DNA from: Pontederia crassipes
Taxonomy: Eukaryota > Streptophyta > Magnoliopsida > Commelinales > Pontederiaceae
Direction: 5' to 3'
Length of the DNA stretch: 64,000 nt
Assembly (NCBI GenBank): GCA_030549335.1
Contig: CM060195.1
Location: 28,028,874 to 28,092,873 of the forward strand
This document shows, one piece after another, positions 1 to 11,890 of this stretch (the first letter of the stretch is position 1; each line of letters begins with the position of its first letter). The position numbers and the translations under genes were made by a program. A model generated the notes under the pieces. The model worked only from the letters and a program-made list of their open reading frames with translations. It made no database searches and was not told where the DNA came from.

Positions 1-437
1 TATAAAGGGTCATATGAAGTCTAAGGCACAGCGAGCATTATGGGTCCATATTTATCAATATAAACATATAAGTTAATTTATTAAGCCCCTATATTGGTAG
101 ACCAATGGAACCACATAAGTCATAACGATAAATCATAACTTAGACATGCTTGATTCCACTTCTACTATTTGAAATCATCTCACACCTACGTGTTGAGTGA
201 ATCAAATCCTTTAATTACTCTTATAATTCCCTCGTTTCTTTCTTAAATCTACATCTCTTTGCAACTGATATGCCTATTCATTTTTCTCTTCATACTGCTG
301 CAGCCAGCAAAAGAAGTCCGTGAATAGAACGAATCATGAAAGAGATGGAAAACATGAATCATAAGAAACATAATCGTTTCTTATATTTTATTTTATTTAT
401 TTATTTTGTAAGACTCATTCTTCACGTGAGTATATTT

Positions 438-1145
438 ATCCACATGCTTATTACATATATTGTTCCAATTTGTCCGTAACCCTTTTTTTTGTCTAATCAC
501 TAATAACATTTAAGTTGATTCCTACTATATAGGATAACCTCCTTAGGAATCAACCACTCATGTGAAATACATATCAATACATCAATAAAGAATAACTCAA
601 AGCAAGAAAGATCTTACTTGTACTTTACAGTGGAGGGTGTGGCGACTGCTCGGCGATAGCACATGAACCAATACCATATTATTCTATACACTAGGACGTC
701 AAGAGAGTCCTGACTTTAGGCTCTGATACCATAAATGTAACGCCCCCAAATCGACCCCCGCCACATGGCGAAGACCAACCTGGAGACGCTATCCACATGC
801 TTATTACATATATTGTTCCAATTTGTTCGTAACCCTTTTTTTTTTGTCTAATCATTAATAACATTTAAGTTGATTCCTATCATATAGGATAACCTCCTTA
901 GGAATCAACCACTCATGTGAAATACATATCAATACATCAATGAAGAATAACTCAAAGCAAGAAAGATCTTGCTTGTACTTTACGGTAGAGGATGTGGCGA
1001 CTGCTCGGCGATAGCACATGAACCAATACCATACTATTCTATACACTAGGACGTCAAGAGAGTCCTGACTTTATGCTCTAATACCATAAATGTAACGCCC
1101 CCAAATTGACCCCCGCCACATGGCGAAAACTAACCTAGAGACGCT
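438..1145. repeat. Tandem duplication (353-bp unit) across the LTR/PBS junction
   Basis: Positions 438-790 and 791-1145 are near-identical direct copies (353 and 355 bp). Both hold the last 55 bases of the LTR, the primer-binding-site-like sequence and the start of the leader. They differ by scattered substitutions, mostly transitions, and by the length of a T run near 485 and 840. The outcome is two LTR-end/PBS junctions in one element. Confidence 0.9.
1074..1086 (-). other. Primer-binding-site-like sequence, gypsy-like element
   Basis: On the minus strand this reads TGGTATTAGAGCA, one change from the tRNA-iMet complement TGGTATCAGAGC. It starts four bases after the LTR end at 1091. The duplicated copy at 719-731 keeps the exact TGGTATCAGAGC. 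Confidence 0.6.
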
Positions 1146-2090
1146 ACGACATGCTATGACTTTGACCATAATATTGAACATATCTCAGTCAAGAATCGAG
1201 ACACGTCAGCGAAAGAATAATAAAATAAAAGAAATAAAGGAAAGGGACAACTTTTAATTAGCAGAAGTCTAAAAAGTGGCTATGTCATTTCTAAGGACTA
1301 TAATAATGTTCTATATCGTGAATCTATAAATGCGGAAGGAGAAGAAACTAATAAGTCATGTGGTTCATGTGCTTTCTTGCCGCCAGAGCTTCGTCACCAT
1401 ACATCTACTTCACCTCGTCACTGACCTAGCCCTATGAAAATTAAACACAGGAGAGGAGGTCCTCCCGTAAGCTTTACAGTCTAGTGGGGAACCACATGAT
1501 ATACAATGCATAACATGAATAGAAAAATCAGAGATAAATAATCATGCTTAACTTGAACTTGAAAGAATAACATGACAGCATTATAGATCATAATAAGAAT
1601 TAGAGGATATCATAAATCATGAGAATCAAATGATGCTTAGTAAATTTGAAATCATTCATACTTGGAAATCATGACGATAACTTGACTTGACTTAATTATG
1701 CTTCTTGATCTTAATTTATTATTAGAAATCATGATCACTTTAGGTGCCTTTAGTTCTTGGGGTATGCCGAGCAAATGATACGGTCTTATGCGGATCAATG
1801 GGTGATCAAACCATGATCAAGGGAGCTACCATTATCTTGCTGCACTTGGCTTGGACTGACATCTCATGATTAATCCTTCATATGAACTTATTAATCGCTT
1901 TTAACAACTTGTGGCTCTTTGTTCTTAATTCAATAGATACGATAAGATCAATAAGAAATAAATCAATAAGAAAGTAGATCATGTAAATCAGGGATCTCTG
2001 TGGGGTCAGACAATATGATCAATGGTACATAGGCAATATTAGGATTAAAAAGGAAAATAATTAATAAATCTAATAAAAAAGTTTTTTGGG

Positions 2091-2335
2091 AATCGGTCGA
2101 CCGGTTCAGGGGAACGGTCAACCGATTGTCTGCGGGTCGGTTGATCGGTCTATTAAGATCAGTCGATCGGTTGGCTGATTCAGATTAATCAGGCCGGTCG
2201 ATCCATTCAGTTGAACGGTCAGCCGGTTGGTAAGGATCGGTCGACCGATCGACATATGCAGAAAATGGGCAGCAGTCAGGTTATCGGTCGACCGGTTGCT
2301 GACAATACCTGCGGACCGATCGACCGGTCGGCGTC
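2091..2335. repeat. CGGTCGACCG motif cluster in the gypsy-like LTR
   Basis: About ten exact or one-mismatch copies of the quasi-palindrome CGGTCGACCG lie in about 245 bp, separated by 10-30 bp spacers of unrelated sequence. CpG density is far above the flanks. The same motif type fills the U3 region of the copia LTRs at 13486-14717, 21300-22766 and 25110-26408. Confidence 0.85.
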
Positions 2336-2908
2336 TAGAGAGTTGCAGAACTTTCGGATTTCATCAATTATCCAATGCAAGATCCACCTAAACTATTTCC
2401 TATCTCCTAACATATCAATCACACAATAATGGCACAACAGAAAATGAATTATGCATCCAAATAATCAATCAATCAATGAATTCAAGAAAAACAGACAAGG
2501 CAAAATAATAACTTGAACCCTATTCTTATTCTTTTCTTTTCATAACGATTAGGGCATGAATTTGGGACAATTCAGAGGTCATGCAAGGTGATTTCGATTC
2601 ACCCACCTCGGTTCGCGGTTAATTCGTTCTTCGGTTCGTCGAAAATTCGATTAACAGTGCCCTCCCCTATTCCTCCCTGTTCTTCCTCTCGGCCGCTCTC
2701 TACAACAATTCCAGCAAGGCGTAAGGAGAACAGCACTCGACAGGTGGTAGGAGAACAAGTAGATTTCTGTACGACTTGCAATTGAGATGAGAGAGAGGAG
2801 GGATCGGTCTCTGATGCCCAGCAGCCTGGCGGCATCCAGAATTCCAGCAAAGTCTCGTGAGGTTTTTTCCAAGGAAGAGAAAAGGGGTTTAATAGAATTT
2901 TGCTTCAT

Positions 2909-2916
2909 CTTATATA
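2909..2916 (-). promoter_or_regulatory. TATA-like box in the gypsy-like LTR
   Basis: TATATAAG on the minus strand, about 155 bases into the LTR, a plausible U3 position for LTR transcription. Judged from motif and placement only. Confidence 0.4.
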
Positions 2917-3071
2917 ATCTCCCCTCCTAATCTAATCTGATTAGATCTGTAATCCTTGGCTTTTCTAACTTTGAGTTGGACTCGGATTTATCTTTTCCCA
3001 ACGTCCAAGTCCTTCACGTATTTCGTTTCTTCTTCCCTTTTTTTTTTCTATTCTGGTTGTCGGTTATTACA

Positions 3072-4547
3072 CTTCTAGGCATAATATCTTACATAGTTAA
3101 ATATTGTTTATTACTTTACAATATTATATCAAATTGAAATAAATAAATATTTATAGTTATACAATATTATATACATGCAATTTATAACTATCATCATAGA
3201 AAAATTTTAACCACAGATTTTCCTTCATATATGTGTAAATATTTGGCCCACGAACCTTCCAAAATCAAAAGAATATTTATCAATGCTAACTCATTTTATT
3301 CGGTACATAGTCTATGGATAATCTATTCTCTGTTGTTTTTCTTGGCTAATAAGATAGCACAATCATTTTTTTCCGATTATTAAATAAAAGAATATATAAA
3401 ATTTTATCGGTGAAATTTCAACTCATGATCTTTCGATTTTCGAGTGATGGTATGCACCAATACACTACACCTCGGTTCCCTTAGCACAATCATCTTAAGA
3501 TCACTAGATTCATTTTTATTTTCGGCAGTGCAAAACTTGTTCCATCAAATCACAGGATAAACTTTAGTGTTTCTTGTCGGGCATCGTGAATTATTCAGTT
3601 AGCAGACTAATTCAGCACAATCCTCAACTTGACCAATGTAGAATACTAATGATAATCGATTGTGCAATAGATTGTAGAATATAATATAGCATGAAAGAAA
3701 ATGACGTAGGAAAATGAATAACACACAAAAGAATTTATGTGGTTGAATACAGAAACAATATCTTCACAAGCTTATATTATTGATTGAATACAGAAACAAT
3801 AGATCAAAAAGTGCAATAGAAAAATGAGTTATCCGAAAAAGAAATTTCAAACATATTCTCTCTTTTTTTCTGTTTAACTTTTCTTATGAGTTCTAAAATG
3901 AGAATCATAGAACATTGTCGTCCCTATGGCCTTGAATCTATATAAAAAAAGAGATACAATAGCCCTACTATAATGAAAATCAAAATCTAATTCCAATAAA
4001 AAAACTTGGATTATATATTTATAAAATTAATCGACAATTTAATTATGTAATGTACACAATTTTATAAATAAAAAATATCTAATATTTCATATTACATAAA
4101 ATACATTTATTATAAAAACCAATTAATATATTTTGTCTAAAAATATTATTTTTTGTAGTAAAACCAATTGCCATTATCTTTAATTAAAATTTATCCCTTT
4201 CAAAAAATATATTTTATCGTTATGGTTCTCCCATTTCATCCGAACACCTACTGAATTTTGTAGTTCCATCAAAACACATCGGAACAAGAACCACGGTCTG
4301 ACTCATTAGAGTCATAAACTACTGCATTAACATATTTTAACAATTTTTCCTTTCTTTGAGAATAGTTTTCCCTTTATGGATACCCACTAATAGCCACCTT
4401 CTAGTTTATAAGACAAGTATACCTACATTAAAAAAAGGCACACTTTCCATTTATCATTAATAAATTATTTAGCGTTCTTATATCTGATAACGAAAAATGA
4501 AATCGATATAATCACTTTATAATGACTTCGCAAACCGATTATGTGAT
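3072..4547. other. AT-rich intergenic sequence
   Basis: No gene is seen. A short direct repeat, ttgaatacagaaacaata, occurs near 3742 and 3784. The text around 3600-3800 resembles decayed LTR sequence but cannot be assigned. Confidence 0.5.
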
Positions 4548-4560
4548 ATCTTTCTAACAT
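4548..4560. repeat. TSD of the LINE, left copy
   Basis: atctttctaacat at 4548-4560 is repeated exactly at 10273-10285, directly after an A run. This pair fixes both ends of the LINE. Confidence 0.93.
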
Positions 4561-4697
4561 GGATGCCCTAGTCCCCCTAAGTAACTTTCTCTCCCCTCTC
4601 TCCCTCTCCTCCCCCTCCTTTCACCTCTTTTCTCCCTGCTCCTCGTCCTTCCTTAGACCCCCCTTTTCTCCAAATCCCCCCCCCACCCTTCATCCCC

Positions 4698-6309
4698 ATG
4701 GATCATCAGGGCTCCAAATCTTCATGGTCAAATGTTGTGAAGGGCCAACGTTCTTTGCCTTCAATGTCGCCACAACAATGGCGCACCCTTCAGGCTTCGA
4801 TCACCGAGGTGGTCTCCATCCCGTTGGAGGATGTGGAGCACCCTATGATTGAAATATCTAGTAGTCTGGTCAACCATTTCCTTGGAGGCGAGACAGAGCT
4901 CACGGACCTCCGGAAGGATCTCCCATCTTTATGGCAGCTCAAGGACTCCCTCAACATCACGGATCTAGGTAACTCTTTCTTACTTTACACTTTCACTGAC
5001 ATGGATGATCGATTGCAAGTGCTCACGCATTCGTCGGCAACTTTCCATGGCCATCTGCTCGGTGCGCCAAATGAAGCCCTTCTTCCGCCCTAGTGTAGAA
5101 CGCTCGACTGCTCTTCTCGTATGGATCCAATTGTCGAAACTAGCATATGAACTTGCAAACCAAGCCACCGTCCGGCGCATTGCAACGCTCATCGGTTCCC
5201 ATCACCAAAGCGACCAAATATGTCTCAAGGCCGCTGGCACTCGCATCTGTGTGGAAATCGATCCGGCGAAGCTTGTCAAGCAAGGCCTATGGGTCAACCT
5301 CTCGGATGGCTCTCGCTACTTTCAACGTGTGCTCTATGAAAGCTTGCCGCACTTTTTCTGCCGTTGTGGCTTTCTAGGTCACCACATGGACCCTTGTCCA
5401 TCTGCTCCAACGGCGCCCGCTCAGGGGAGCTCTCAGGAGGGGGGAGGAACAGTCTTGTTGTATGGGCCGTGGATGCAGACTCATGGAGGTCGTCGTCCTG
5501 GTCTGTGTGGCACTGCTCAACCTCCCCCGCCACATCATCCTTCGACAACGGCTACTGTAACATCGTCAGAGACAATGATGGCGGAACCGAAATGCGAGCC
5601 GATCTAGGTAAGCCAGTCTGCCATTGTCGAACCGCTCCTAATGGACCACCCATTTCAGGTACTCGCACCAGGTATCATGGATGAAACCCTAATCTCACTT
5701 CCGCCGTGCGATGTAACCGATGACGCCCAGATATCTACACGTGGCAATCACGATAACGTCAACGATAAAGAAAAATCAATCATTTTCAACAGCCCTGATC
5801 TAACGATTGATCGATGTAGAATCATCTGCTGACATATGTCCCCCAAAAATCTCCTCAAAAACCCTCTCGCTCCCCCTCTATTCCCCCTTCTAAACTCTCT
5901 TCCCCCTTTACTTCTCCCTCCCAGTCCACATTGGAAATGATTCCTCTCCCCTCCATCCAAACTTTTGGTGTCGGACTCTAATGGCATCATGAAGCATGAC
6001 GACATGGTGTTCATGGTTTCTCGACGAATGCAAGTGGTGGCCGAGGAACAAGTACTAAACACACTATCAGACTAGGAGATGGCTGATTCACATCTTGAAT
6101 CTACCATAGCTGAGGGTGTCACCAGTGCCCGAAGACGCCGGTCATCTATGATTGTACCCCCGACCCTAAAGCACAAAGAGAAAAAACCAACAAATACTAA
6201 AGGTAGAAAACCGTCACCTCCACCAAAATCTAACCTCAATACTTTTGTGCAGAGCAAGGTCGTGGAAGGTTCCGTGGTTGATCTTTCAACCCTTGACCTC
6301 AGTAAATGA
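4698..6309 (+). pseudogene. LINE ORF1 (gag-like RNA-binding protein), frameshifted
   Basis: ORF1 of plant L1 elements encodes a nucleic-acid-binding protein that packages the element RNA. The first Met, at 4698, opens a DUF4283-like N-terminal region to about 5090. The frame then shifts: the segment 5005-5607 continues the domain (VWIQLSKLAYELA) and ends in a zinc knuckle, CRCGFLGHHMDPC, near 5357-5395. A further frame change leads into a Ser/Pro/Lys-rich tail ending at 6309. The tail includes a basic stretch (RRRRSS) and the last codon overlaps the ORF2 start as ATGA. At least two frameshifts make it non-functional. The RNA-binding role is inferred from the family. Confidence 0.8.
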
Positions 6310-9300
6310 AGCTCGTCACCTAGAACTGTCAGGGGGCCTTTCGGGTCGTGTACGCGACCGCCTCACTGACATCATTAAGGAACACCAACCGGACTTTCTT
6401 GTACTCATTGAATCCCATACTTGTTCTCAGCATTCTCTCACAGTCATTCGTAGACTAGGTTCTTCTTGGCAGGGCACCTTCCAACCAAGCTCCGGACACT
6501 CCAGTGATATTATTCTTGCCTGGAGGGGGAACGATACTTGTGTCTCTGTGGTCGGTCAGGACGCTCAATCCATTCATGCCATAGTAACCTTTAAAAATTT
6601 CTCTTTTCTACTTACATGTGTCTATGCCAGTGTGATACCTTCTCTCAGGAATGCTCTCTGGCAAAGTTTGTTGCAATTGGACACCTCGGACCTCCCTTGG
6701 ATGACTGCTGGAGATTTCAACTCCATTATCTCGCCATCAAAAAAATTGGAAGGCAAGATCTTTACATATACTAGCTCTGTCCTTTATCTACTAAATCTCA
6801 TAAGTGCACAGGGTCTCATGATGTGCATAGCTCCGGAAATCATTTCATTTGGTGCAACAATCGCCTTGGTCCTGCCAGGATTAAGTGCAAGCTTAACAGG
6901 GTTCTTATAAACTCTCACTGGCTTTTAAATTTTCCAAATCTATCTGTTGCTCCTTTAATTCATTGTGTGTCAGTTCACTCTCCTTTACTGTTTTCTACAA
7001 ACACCTCCACTAAGAAACCTAAATCTTTTAAATTTGAACACTTCTGGTTTGACTATGAGGAACCACGAAATATCATCCAACATGTTTGGTCTAACCATGA
7101 ATCAAATTCTGATATATATTGTTCTCTTAGGGAGATCAAAACAAAAATCTTAAAGTGAAGAAACTTTAGGTTCCCTGGACTGTAAAGCAAGACATTCTTA
7201 TGCTGGAAGCAAAAGATGATAGGAGTGGATTAATGATCAAAACATTAGGAAGCTTAGGTCACTCTACCATCTCCACATGGCTTATCTTTGTCAGATCACC
7301 TTGAAATGGTGCTTGTATTAAATGGCTCGAACACGGTGATAAGAACACCAAATTTTTTCACCTCACCACCATTACAAGACACCAAAAGAACAAGATAAAT
7401 CACGTCACAGATGTTGACAACCCAAACATCCCCATAATTGTGGAAGGTTTAACTATTGAAAAATATGTAAAATTTTATACTGATATGTGGAAACCTACAA
7501 AAACCCCTGATATACCTATCGAGAGTTGGCATGAACTACCTTCTTGACATACTCATCTCACTGCACCTATCTCCCCAACTAAAATCCATGAAGCTATCTG
7601 GCCCCTCGGCAAGGCCCCTAGCCTTGATGGTTTTACTCTAGAATTCTTTAAAAACTATTGGGACATCACGGGCCCAGACATCACCAAAGAAATCCTAAAC
7701 TTTTTTGAAACATGCCACATGCCCCAAAATTGGTCACCTGCGAACTTAATCTTCATTCCCAAATCCCAGCCGCCTAAAATAATAACTTATTATCGACCTA
7801 TTGTCCTCTGTAATGTACTATATCGTATTACCTCCAAAATTCTGGTCAACAGGTTGAAACCAACTCTTGGACAACCCATTGATCCCTCGCAGACCTCCTT
7901 CCTATCTGGCAGATCCATAAACGACAACATTCTCACTATTCAAGAGATTTCACACTCAATGAGAAAGGGTAGAAAAAAATATATGATACTCAAAGCTGAT
8001 ATGACTAAGGCTTTTGATAGAATCTCTTATAATTCCATTCAAAAGACTCTTACAATCATGAACTTTCCGACCAAATTCATCACCTAGATAATGTCATGTG
8101 TCAAATCATCCATCTTCCATTGTCATATTAACGGCACTACTTTTGCTCCTTTTTGTAGCTTGAAAGGTATACAGCAAGGGGACCCCCTCTCGTCATATCT
8201 TTTTATTATTGTTACGCAAACTTTGTCCTCACTATTAAACTAAGCTGTGGTAAACAAAGACATCTTTCCTTTTAATTTAGGAACAACCTCCATCAGTCAT
8301 TTACTATATGCAGATGACCTTCTGTTATGTGCTGAGGCTAATGTTAAAAATTGCATAAACATCAAAAAAGGCATGCATCTCTACTATCTGCTCACTAATA
8401 AACTAATTAACTTAGATAAATCTTATGTCTACCTACCACCCCACTTATCAGCCAGTAGGAAACAGGCTATCATCTCTACCCTGGGTATCAATCACGACAC
8501 CTTTGCTTTTGTTTATTTGGGTGTACCTAGATCTATAAACTTTGTAACAAAAAGACAACATTATGCTCTCATTGAAAAGGTCTCTGATCGATTATCCGGA
8601 TGGAAAGGTAAACTCTGAAATCAAGTTGGCAGGCTAACTCTCATTAAATTTGTGTTAAATTCCTTCCCCACTCATATATTTTTCTTCTACCTATGTCTGT
8701 AAATCTACTATTGCATCGCTGGAAAAGATGAATAGAACCTTCTTATGGTCCTCTGATGGTACTAAAGGCTCACATCTTCTTAGTTGGTAGACTGTCCAGT
8801 TACCCTTCTCTTCGGGAGGTCTCAGCATTAGAAATATGCACCTCATGCGCACATCTTTACTTGCTAAAAAAGTCATGGATGTATTAAATGGCTCCATGAG
8901 CCCTTCGGTGAATCTGGTGGTTAACAAATATGGCCCTTTACATTCATGGTCTGTTAGTAACTTTTGCAGGTCACCTGCTTAACCCTGACGCTCCATTCTA
9001 CTCTGTACAAATGACATACGGTATTAAAAGGTACATTGGCAACGGTAACACCACAAATATTACTTCGGACCCTTGGGTTTTCACGACCCCCTATGTTTCA
9101 TGCCTACTTATATTACTGATTCTTTTCGACAAAGGTCTCCTTTTTTATTTCTAATGGTACGTGGAACCTCCCTCTGTTTGAACTTTATTTTGACCCTACT
9201 CTTGTGTCGGTTATCTCCTCCATATGCTTGCCCCCCACCGTCGATGAGGATACATGATTGTGGACACACCACCCTCGTGGTATTACTTCGGCTAAATCTG

Positions 9301-10204
9301 TCTATAATCAATTATGCTGCCAAACAACTCCGTCACCGGATCTCCAGCAATATGTTTGGACTGATATTTGATCTTTGTGTGTTCCGCATAAGCTAAAGAT
9401 ATTTTTGTGGAAATTTAAACACAACAGGCCGCCTACTATGGTTTCTATTATGCACTTTAATTCAAATGTTTCCCCTACTTGTGCTTTATGTGGCTTGGCT
9501 CCTGAAACTATAAACCACTTATTTTTTTGAATGCTCGATTGCAAATGCCATTTGGAATCAGTTCTTGAATTTTACTTCATATTCTTTTCGGTACCGCCCT
9601 CGTGGCAATCCGGTGATTAGATCCGAGAAGGGGATAACATGGACCCCTCGTCCAGAACGACCCTGAGATCACTTTTTGTGTTTTCCTTATGGAATCTTTG
9701 GCTTATTCGAAACAACGCCCATTTTCAATCCAAGCATACTATCATTTTCGTGACGTGGGAGAGAGTTCTGGCTGGTCATAATGAATATGTTAGACACGGA
9801 GCCTCCACCCCGAGTTGGGTTAGCCTCCTCCGATTGTTGGTGGGCCTGGGCATGCTGGAGGTGTCGGATACCATTCGTACTCACGCTGGTAATTTTATCT
9901 CTACAAAAGCTAAGGAGAGATGTTGGCTCAATCTTGAAAACAAAAGCTTGGGGACTCATGATGGGTTTGTGGTGCTACATATGTCACGGGTTACGAAAGG
10001 TCTCCTGCCCGACGGATTCCTCTGTCTGGCTGACATCATCCTCGAGAAGAAGTCTTGTACCTAGAAAACTTTAAACGTTGTACGCCACATATGACATAAT
10101 ATGGACCTCCTCGAATCTTTCACTTGTCATTTTACCACGAAGCCAACCGTGCCGCGAATTTTTTAGCTAACTATGATCGTAATTTTATCTCCGACATTTT
10201 TTGA
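6306..10204 (+). pseudogene. LINE ORF2 (endonuclease, reverse transcriptase), inactivated
   Basis: Endonuclease/exonuclease/phosphatase domain at about 6310-6990: the start reads MKLVT-stop-NCQGA where Trp is expected, and later landmarks TAGDFNSI and FIWCNN are recognisable, but the usual SDHSP reads SVHSP. Reverse transcriptase at about 7590-8700 keeps YYRPI, ILKADMTKAFDR, GIQQGDPLSSYLF and the catalytic YADD (near 8310). A zf-RVT knuckle (CALCGLAPETINHLFF) lies near 9480-9530, and an RNase-H-like tail (FYHEANRAANFLANYD) ends near 10204. In-frame stops and frameshifts occur throughout. In the family this protein nicks the target and copies the RNA there. Confidence 0.85.
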
Positions 10205-10285
10205 GAGGAAAACCTTCCTCCAAGACATGCCACTTTTAATTAATGGTTAATGCACTTACTTTTAAAAAAAAAATCTTTCTAACAT

Positions 10286-10615
10286 AAAGTTTTTGCAGCA
10301 CTGTACGACACTTTTTCACAACCTTTTTTCAAAATTGCACCTGATATAATTCTACATGAAGGAAATACAATCGTGGACGCTGAACTTGGATAAAATTTGG
10401 TGCATATCGTTCTCCGTAATTAAGATGATGAACAATATTCCCTCTTTACTCTTTCATCGCATGATCTATTTTTTAACAATATATAAGGAACCACATATTA
10501 TTTCTCATTTGAGACAATTTAGAACAGTATTAAAGTTGTGTTCTTGATTCATGATGTGCATTTCTTATATTTTATTCAAGAGAAATGAAAAATAAAATAT
10601 GGCTTTTTCATAAAT
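10286..10615. other. Intergenic, nothing recognised
   Basis: AT-rich sequence between the LINE and a short RTE-derived copy. The 63-codon open frame at 10356-10547 resembles nothing I know. Confidence 0.5.
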
Positions 10616-10633
10616 GTTGAAAGATTGATCAAA

Positions 10634-10802
10634 ACTCCGCCTATGTTTTATAGCCGGTCCCAAGCCCGAATAAAGGAGGATGGTTGTGTTAGGCTCCGAC
10701 AACCAGCGTAAAACCCTGTCGAATCTCATGAGCATGAATCAACGGCGTCGTTTAATCCATGTAGCCGACTCCACCTAGTGGGATAAGGCTTTGTTGTTTG
10801 TT
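10634..10802 (+). mobile_element. Short non-autonomous RTE-derived element (about 169 bp)
   Basis: Bounded by an exact 18-bp TSD, gttgaaagattgatcaaa, at 10616-10633 and 10803-10820. It starts near tagccggtcccaagcccg, has no coding capacity, and ends with the same 60-bp tail as the RTE copies (gtagccgactccacctagtg, then TTG repeats). The layout fits a SINE-like or internally deleted element mobilised by an RTE reverse transcriptase that recognises the shared tail. The mobilisation is inference; the boundaries are read directly. Confidence 0.85.
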
Positions 10803-10820
10803 GTTGAAAGATTGATCAAA

Positions 10821-11873
10821 TTATGAAAGCCAATGGCATATATGTGCTGACAGAGATCCATTATTTTGGTTATATAACAAAGAAACAGTACTTCTGACTG
10901 GAAAAAATGAAGGCATCACTGAATTTGATTTAGTTTCTGGCAAGCCAATACCACTTTTTTTGGTGACATAGAACAGAATTTTAATTCACACATGGTTTTT
11001 ACATGTGTGCGTGAAATCAGACAACTGGGAATCCTCGTCATTTCCTGTCAAGAAACCCATGCTGCACAGTTAGCTTAGGAAAAGGTTTAAGCAATATGAA
11101 GTATATGAATTCTAAAGTTAAAGATATGCCCACACTTGTCGAAAATTAACATTTATTAACAACTCTGGACGTTCCAAACTGAACCGGAACTAGAGAAGGT
11201 TAAGGTAATCTTCAAGCTACAGGAAACTAACACCAAGATGACTTTTAAATCTTGGTGCCTATTTCTATCGACTATATAAATGAAATTCAAAGGGATCATG
11301 AAACAGGTCACAAAATATTTCAGTCATTCAAGTACTTCTGCAGCAAGATGACTGCCCCTAAGATATCTAGAAAGAAGCTTCCCTTTTAACATTTGTATAC
11401 AAGAATAATAGAACAGATGAAAATTTGAAAACAACGAATTGACTTCAGCACTAATGACAAGACAGATATAACTTATCTGAAAGTCAAAATATGAAATATG
11501 CAACATATTCCATAATCTATAGTAAAATATAAGAATAGTTCGCTTTGTATCACTCTGCAGTTTCATCAGATTCTATACCTTAGGTGTCTAGTGATATACA
11601 ATTAGGAGCATGAAGACTCTTTTAGGAGTTAGCTGACCATAAAAGTAAGGTCCACGACTTTCTATGTTGTCATGAAACAGCAATGAGGCCCCAATATATT
11701 TGGATTATTGAGGTACAATCTCAAGGCCGGATGACATCAAGATAAATCAAGTTAGGACAGGGCTAAAATGTTTAGTAAACTTTAACAATTGAACTGGAGG
11801 ATGGAGGAAAGGGTTTGTAGTTTGGTAAATTTAAAAAATTGATAGATGGACAAATTTGACAAAAAATAAACAA
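10821..11873. other. Intergenic, no gene recognised
   Basis: About 1 kb of AT-rich sequence between two RTE-derived insertions. An 80-codon minus-strand frame at 11324-11566 has no recognisable motif. Confidence 0.5.
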
Positions 11874-11890
11874 TGCATTAAAGAATTCCA

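Larger units (their letters stand above)
1..3071 (-). mobile_element. Partial Ty3-gypsy-like LTR retrotransposon (5' LTR and leader)
   Basis: Read on the minus strand, an LTR of about 2 kb (3071 down to 1091) starts TGTAATAACC and ends TTACA. Four bases later comes a sequence resembling a tRNA-iMet primer-binding site, and the leader continues to the window edge. No gag or pol is visible, so the coding part should lie beyond position 1. Gypsy-type assignment rests on the LTR termini and layout, not on a protein domain. The other LTR and the TSD cannot be seen; the right flank begins cttct. Confidence 0.55.
1091..3071 (-). repeat. 5' LTR of the gypsy-like element
   Basis: On the minus strand the LTR runs from TG at 3071 to CA at 1091. 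It contains a TATA-like box at 2909-2916 and a cluster of CGGTCGACCG motifs at 2091-2335. Short open frames over the cluster (for example 2211-2429) are by-products of the repeated motif and not genes. A second, 55-bp copy of the LTR end lies at 736-790 because of a tandem duplication. Confidence 0.55.
4561..10272 (+). mobile_element. Full-length L1-type LINE, decayed
   Basis: A 5.7-kb non-LTR retrotransposon with the plant L1 order: a CT-rich 5' leader, ORF1 with a DUF4283-like region and zinc knuckle, ORF2 with endonuclease, reverse transcriptase, zf-RVT-like knuckle and RNase-H-like tail, then a short A run. It lies between exact 13-bp TSDs, so it is a complete insertion made by target-primed reverse transcription. 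Both ORFs carry frameshifts and stops, so it cannot move by itself. Only about 10 As remain in the tail. Confidence 0.93.

Noticed and set aside
2211-2429. Small frames reading DRST/DRPV-like repeats, here and at 21511-22122
   Set aside because: They arise from the CGGTCGACCG clusters in LTRs and change frame between copies.
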